12,599 nucleotides of DNA from Thermomucor indicae-seudaticae (lineage: Eukaryota; Mucoromycota; Mucoromycetes; Mucorales; Lichtheimiaceae), in assembly GCA_000787465.1 (NCBI GenBank), contig JSYX01000796.1, positions 1 through 12,599 of the forward strand, read 5' to 3'. Below the pieces are notes generated by a model. It ran no database searches and had not been told where the DNA came from. It saw only the letters and a program-made list of their open reading frames with translations. Numbering within the stretch: position 1 is the stretch's first letter; every line of letters begins with the position of its first letter. Positions 8,804 to 12,599 of this stretch are shown one piece after another. The position numbers were made by a program, and so were the translations under genes.

Positions 8804-11245
8804 ATGGGACTCTTGTCGCTTGGAACACCACTTCATTGGAACGAGGCCAAAAAGTATGCTGATCATGTACGATCGCACGGCATCGATCAGTTTCTGGCGG
8901 TGTATCGTAAACAACGCTCGCAAACAAAACAGTGCTTACTCTGGGGTGACGAAGTAAGTCCCCCCGTCCTACGCGCGCACCTCTTTTACCTTGCTCAACG
9001 CGCGCGCGCGTCAATAATATAGATAGAATACATTGTTGTCAAGTTGGACGATGAACATCGTCGTGCAAAGCTGTCATTACGGGTCTTTGATATCCTGGCT
9101 GAATTGCAAAAGACCGAAATGGAGTACAAGCAGGGCAAAACAGAGTAAGTCAGCTCGTTCTCTGGGGGGAACTTATACATTGCATATTAAACATTTGGGC
9201 AGAACAGAACCAGAGGCATTATGGCGTCCAGAATATGGCAGGTTCATGATTGAAGGCACACCGGGCTCACCGTACGGAGCCACGCTTCGCGATCTGGCAC
9301 AGGTGGAAGACAACATGAGACGCCGGAGGCAAATCGCGCAAGCAGCCATGCAGCCAGGCGAGTTACCGCTGACCATGGTGAATTATCCGCGTCTGGGTTG
9401 CCCGCATGAACTGGAGCCGGATTTTGAGCCAATTGGAAAAGCGTGCCAGAGCTTGTTCGTGCCTGATGAGATTATCAATCCTCATGCTCGTTTTCCGTAA
9501 CGTATTCAGAACACAAGCGTTATTGTGACCGACCTAACGATCAAAAACATAATAGCACACTGACAGCCAACATTCGTCGTCGACGAGGGTCCAAGGTCGA
9601 GATCAACATGCCGATATTCCATGACGTCAATACACCGCGGCCATTCATCGATCCTACGATACCGTACGATCGGGACTTATTTGACCATGATAAAGAAGCA
9701 AAGGAAGGTGCTGCTAAACCCGACCATATCTACATGGACGCCATGGCATTCGGTATGGGCTGCTGCTGTCTTCAAATCACGTTCCAGGCATGCAACATCG
9801 ATGAAGCACGTCGATTGTATGATCATTTGGCACCTGTTGCGCCTATCATGGTTAGCAGTAAAAACAGATATCCAAAGTGGGGTGGAGCACGGTTTAACAG
9901 CTGATTTATTAGCTGGCTTTAACTGCGGCTGCTCCGATTTTCAGAGGATATCTTGCGGACGTGGATTGTCGATGGAACGTGATCTCGGCTAGCGTGGATG
10001 ACAGGACTCCAGAGGAACGCGGTCTCAAGGTAAATTGATCAGATCAAAAAGGGAGATTCATTCACTCATATCACTCCCAGCCTCTGAAAAACGAACGGTT
10101 TGTGATCAACAAGTCTCGTTATGATTCCATCGACACGTATATCTCCAATGATGGCCTGTTTAAACCCAAATACAATGATCTGAACCTGGTTTACGACAAA
10201 GCCATCTTTGAGAAACTCCGGAAGAACGACGTAGACGATCTTTTGGCGAAACATATCGCCCACTTATTTATCAGAGACCCGCTCGTCATCTTTAAAGAAC
10301 TGCTGGATCAGGACGATGAAAATTCGTCAGATCATTTTGAGGTCAGTCAGTATGAAAACTGGGCGGATTGTGTATTGGGCTAAAAAGGTAATAATGTGAA
10401 TAGAATATCCAATCGACGAATTGGCAGACTGTGCGCTTCAAACCGCCACCGCCAAACTCCAATGTCGGGTGGCGGGTGGAGTTCCGTAGCATGGAAGTCC
10501 AAATGACCGATTTCGAAAACGCTGCATTTTCTATATTTATTGTCTTGCTTACCCGCGTCATTCTCAGCTTTGGCTTGAACTTTTATATCCCCATCACAAA
10601 GGTATGTAAAAATATTCAGGCCAATCGGATTGTCCACTTATGGGATGTCAGGTTGATGAAAATATGGCAACAGCGCACAAGCGCGGAGCAGTCGTAAACG
10701 AAAAGTTCTATTTCCGTAAAAATGTCTTTACAGGTAAATCATCATTTATAATTCTGTAATGCAAATATTATGATCTGACTTTATACGACAGCCGAGAGCA
10801 ATTCCCACAACGAGAACGCTGCTTCGGACAATGACGATGATGACGCTTATGAACTTATGACCATGGACGAGATTATTAACGGCAAAGTAGGGGGGCTTGG
10901 ATAATATATATACTGCAAGTTATTGGAGGGATGCTAAAATGAATACGACAGGAAAATGGATTCCCGGGTTTTGTACCACTCATACATAGTTACCTTAATA
11001 GCACCAACATCGACATTGATACACGCTGCAAACTGACCGATTATTTATCACTTATCAGCAAGCGAGCCAACGGCACGTTAATGACGGGCGCGACCTATTT
11101 ACGCCATTTGGTCACGACACATCCCGATTACAAGCAAGACTCGGTTGTATCGCCTAGCATCACCTACGATCTGGTAAAGACAGTCGACCGGATTGCCAAA
11201 GGCGAGTTGAGGGCTCCAGAGCTTTTGGGAGACTTTACCCCATAG
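8804..11245 (+). CDS. GSH1: Glutamate-cysteine ligase catalytic subunit
   Basis: Joins L-glutamate and L-cysteine with ATP to form gamma-glutamylcysteine, the rate-limiting step of glutathione synthesis in the cytosol. Exons: 8804-8953, 9023-9144, 9203-9496, 9556-9850, 9913-10029, 10081-10341, 10404-10601, 10652-10733, 10792-10886, 10952-11245; 635 aa, close to the usual eukaryotic length. Landmarks: [12 protein letters not shown] at the N-terminus, LLWGDEIEYIV across intron 1 (metal-binding Glu), [103 protein letters not shown] and [13 protein letters not shown]. All introns are 50-69 nt GT-AG. The ATG is chosen because [10 protein letters not shown] is the conserved start; the frame is open further upstream through the T tract. 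It ends 100 nt from the convergent PEX16 stop. Identity is essentially certain. Confidence 0.98.
8999..9010. repeat. (CG)6 run inside GSH1 intron 1
   Basis: Six CG dinucleotides in a row sit near the 3' part of the 69-nt first intron, 12 nt before the acceptor. A shorter CG-rich patch (CGCGCGC) lies upstream at 8972-8978. Alternating CG can adopt Z-DNA in vitro, but no function is shown. Confidence 0.9.
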
Positions 11246-11345
11246 CAACACGTTTATATCCACCATCCCGGCCAAGTCTTGCAACTCACATTTTGACTAG
11301 ATACATGTTTAGAGACAATAAATTATTAAATGTTTTTCTTGCAAG
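11246..11345. other. Shared convergent 3' region of GSH1 and PEX16
   Basis: Only 100 nt separate the two stops. AATAAA at 11317-11322 on the + strand is a good candidate poly(A) signal for GSH1, about 72 nt past its stop. On the minus strand the AT-rich ATTTAATAATTTATT at about 11318-11332 could serve PEX16. The two 3' UTRs probably overlap. Confidence 0.55.
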
Positions 11346-12538
11346 TTATGAACCAGCGGTATAGAAATAAGACTGCTCCCAAAAGGGTCGATAATCATTC
11401 AAGGCAGCTATGAAAATTCCTTTTGGTAAGCGGAAAGCTACGTACAGGGGGCGAAGCCATTTGGGAGGGGTTACCTGTTACAATAGAAATCAAAGGTCTA
11501 TGATCTGTTGCATTGCAGAAAACCTCGAGAATTCGGCTAATAGGCGACCGTCAGTCAGCACATGCATGATACACAAATTTCTACCGGAGATACTTGCCTG
11601 GTGAGTTTGCTGTAGATGGGTCCGCGTAGTAGATAGTATAACCATAAATAATCCCTTCGTCGAGATTCCTCTTGTTCAACAAGAGTCATGGGTTGCATGT
11701 CTCGAGCTATTCTCGACATAATGTCGATACAAAGGGACACTAACCAAGGTCGCCAGGCATTCTCTTCGTCCTTTTCCATTCCGTCAGGTCTGGTGGATTT
11801 GACGAGGCGCATAATCATGATGGCTAAGGATAGTGCGCTAAGTGTTGTTGTACGCGGGCGGGGCAGTTGTTGGAGGAAATGGAACTTACTGTAGACAACA
11901 GGTCGTGCCATCCATAGCAATTCAGACGCATGCGCCCAGCTTTTTCGAGGTTTCAATATCTTGTCGTCAGCAGTAGTCATCAGTAGCATGCACGGTGTGC
12001 CGATGCGAGGATCCAAAGTCGTCAGCTCGGGTTTGTCAGTTGTATTGACCGTCAAAGTAGTCGGGTCAACGTATCTCACTAGGTGAGTTGGATGCAGCAC
12101 CATCCGTTGTCGATTGCCGTAGAATAACACCAGTCGCAAAAAGAATCTACACACACATGCAAATTTATCCTCTTGTCTCTCTCTCTCCCTTTGCGTCATC
12201 CTTTTACTTTGTAAGCTCTATCCCCGTGATCCAGCGCCAAACGCTCGTTCGCGACCTACGTCGCCAGAGCATTTCCCATAGCACTTCGGTACAAGACACG
12301 AAACTCAGTGAAACAGCAGCAGCTCGGCCGAGCCGGTGTCGGTAATAGTGCTTGCGAATAGCAGCATTAAACGCAAACTCTGGCTCATGGCGATCCAAGA
12401 GATGCGTGTTGCAGAGCGAAACGAGATGCAAGCAAGCAAGGACTATCTGCCACGGTTAATCTTCGCCATCGTGCTACTACTGTTCCTTCTCTGCGAACTT
12501 GCTTGCTTGTGAACAAATATCCGCGTCTTCAAAGCGAC
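11346..12538 (-). CDS. PEX16: Peroxisomal membrane biogenesis protein PEX16, 5' end missing
   Basis: Peroxin that in animals recruits PEX3 to the ER and peroxisome for membrane protein import. Exons in the window (minus): 12538-12503, 12442-12208, 12146-11890, 11823-11598, 11536-11475, 11407-11346; 291 codons plus a split first codon. Landmarks: RFEDADICSQA then LACLHLVSLCNTHLL (helical N-terminal part), VLWEMLWRRRSRTSVWRWI, FFLRLVLFYGNRQRMVL, KSWAHASELLWMARPVVY, AWRPWLVSLCIDIMSR, RRDYLWLYYLLRGPIYSKL, ILEVFCN and the terminal YRPFWEQSYFYTAGS. This W/P-rich order is characteristic of PEX16. Introns 12502-12443 and 11597-11537 must use GCAAGT donors to stay in frame. Intron 11889-11824 is 66 nt, stop-free and frame-neutral. 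Upstream, 12599-12539 reads as intron tail (CTGAC branch point, pyrimidines, CCAG), so the start codon lies beyond the window. Confidence 0.93.
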
Positions 12539-12599
12539 CTGGAACAAAGGATGATTGTCAGACGACAGAAATGGGCGGGGGAGCGTCGAACCCTGCAAT
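12539..12599 (-). other. PEX16: 3' part of a PEX16 intron running off the window edge
   Basis: Read on the minus strand, this ends CTGACAATCATCCTTTGTTCCAG: branch-point-like CTGAC, a T/C stretch and a CAG acceptor, placed exactly where the frame of the next exon (RFEDADI) begins with two bases of a split Gly codon. The donor is outside the window. Confidence 0.65.

Noticed and set aside
12575..12599. tRNA-like B box (GGTTCGACGCT) on the minus strand at the window edge
   Set aside because: The T stem would pair at only about three of five positions and the rest of the molecule is outside the window. The stretch fits better as a PEX16 intron tail.
1..12599. Search for CRISPR arrays, phage or plasmid genes, and biosynthetic clusters
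   Set aside because: No regularly spaced repeats or bacterial-type gene packing. The genes are ordinary intron-containing fungal genes of unrelated function.

Overview
The window looks like nuclear DNA from a filamentous fungus, most likely an early-diverging Mucoromycota (Mucorales-type) species. This is inferred from compact intron-rich genes, introns of about 46-69 nt with GTAAGT-like donors, tight gene spacing, and proteins that keep features lost in Saccharomyces, such as a LARP1 with a full DM15 region and a PEX16. I see no plasmid, phage, CRISPR or bacterial operon structure. The gene models below were assembled by hand from splice sites and reading-frame continuity. In all six genes the exon lengths sum to an open frame.

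Layout, left to right. 1-660: no convincing gene, but short open stretches in shifting frames that could be a decayed element. 661-930: a pyrimidine-rich promoter region. 931-3540 (+): LARP1-type La-related RNA-binding protein, 7 exons, 752 aa. 3541-4230: intergenic. 4231-5051 (+): secreted, probably GPI-anchored Cys-rich protein, 2 exons, 250 aa. 5052-5598: convergent intergenic stretch. 5599-6873 (-): ceramide synthase (LAG1 family), 4 exons, 366 aa. 6961-8504 (-): secreted phosphoesterase of the phospholipase C/acid phosphatase family, 6 exons including 22-nt and 35-nt micro-exons, 423 aa. 8505-8803: divergent promoter region. 8804-11245 (+): glutamate-cysteine ligase (GSH1), 10 exons, 635 aa. 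11346-12538 and beyond (-): PEX16 peroxin, at least 6 exons, its 5' end cut off by the window edge.

The genes are mostly housekeeping and do not form one pathway. LARP1 acts in translation and mRNA stability, GSH1 in glutathione synthesis, LAG1 in ER sphingolipid synthesis, and PEX16 in peroxisomal membrane biogenesis. The phosphoesterase and the GPI-type protein are secreted or surface products. Lipid themes recur (ceramide synthase, phospholipase-like enzyme, peroxin), but nothing shows that they work together.

I found no obvious undescribed system. The most unusual signal is in RNA processing. Of 29 complete introns inferred, three need a GC-AG donor to keep conserved domains in frame. 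Two micro-exons encode conserved blocks of the phosphoesterase, one of them the whole DEHGG catalytic motif. One PEX16 intron is frame-neutral and stop-free, so its retention would still give a full protein.
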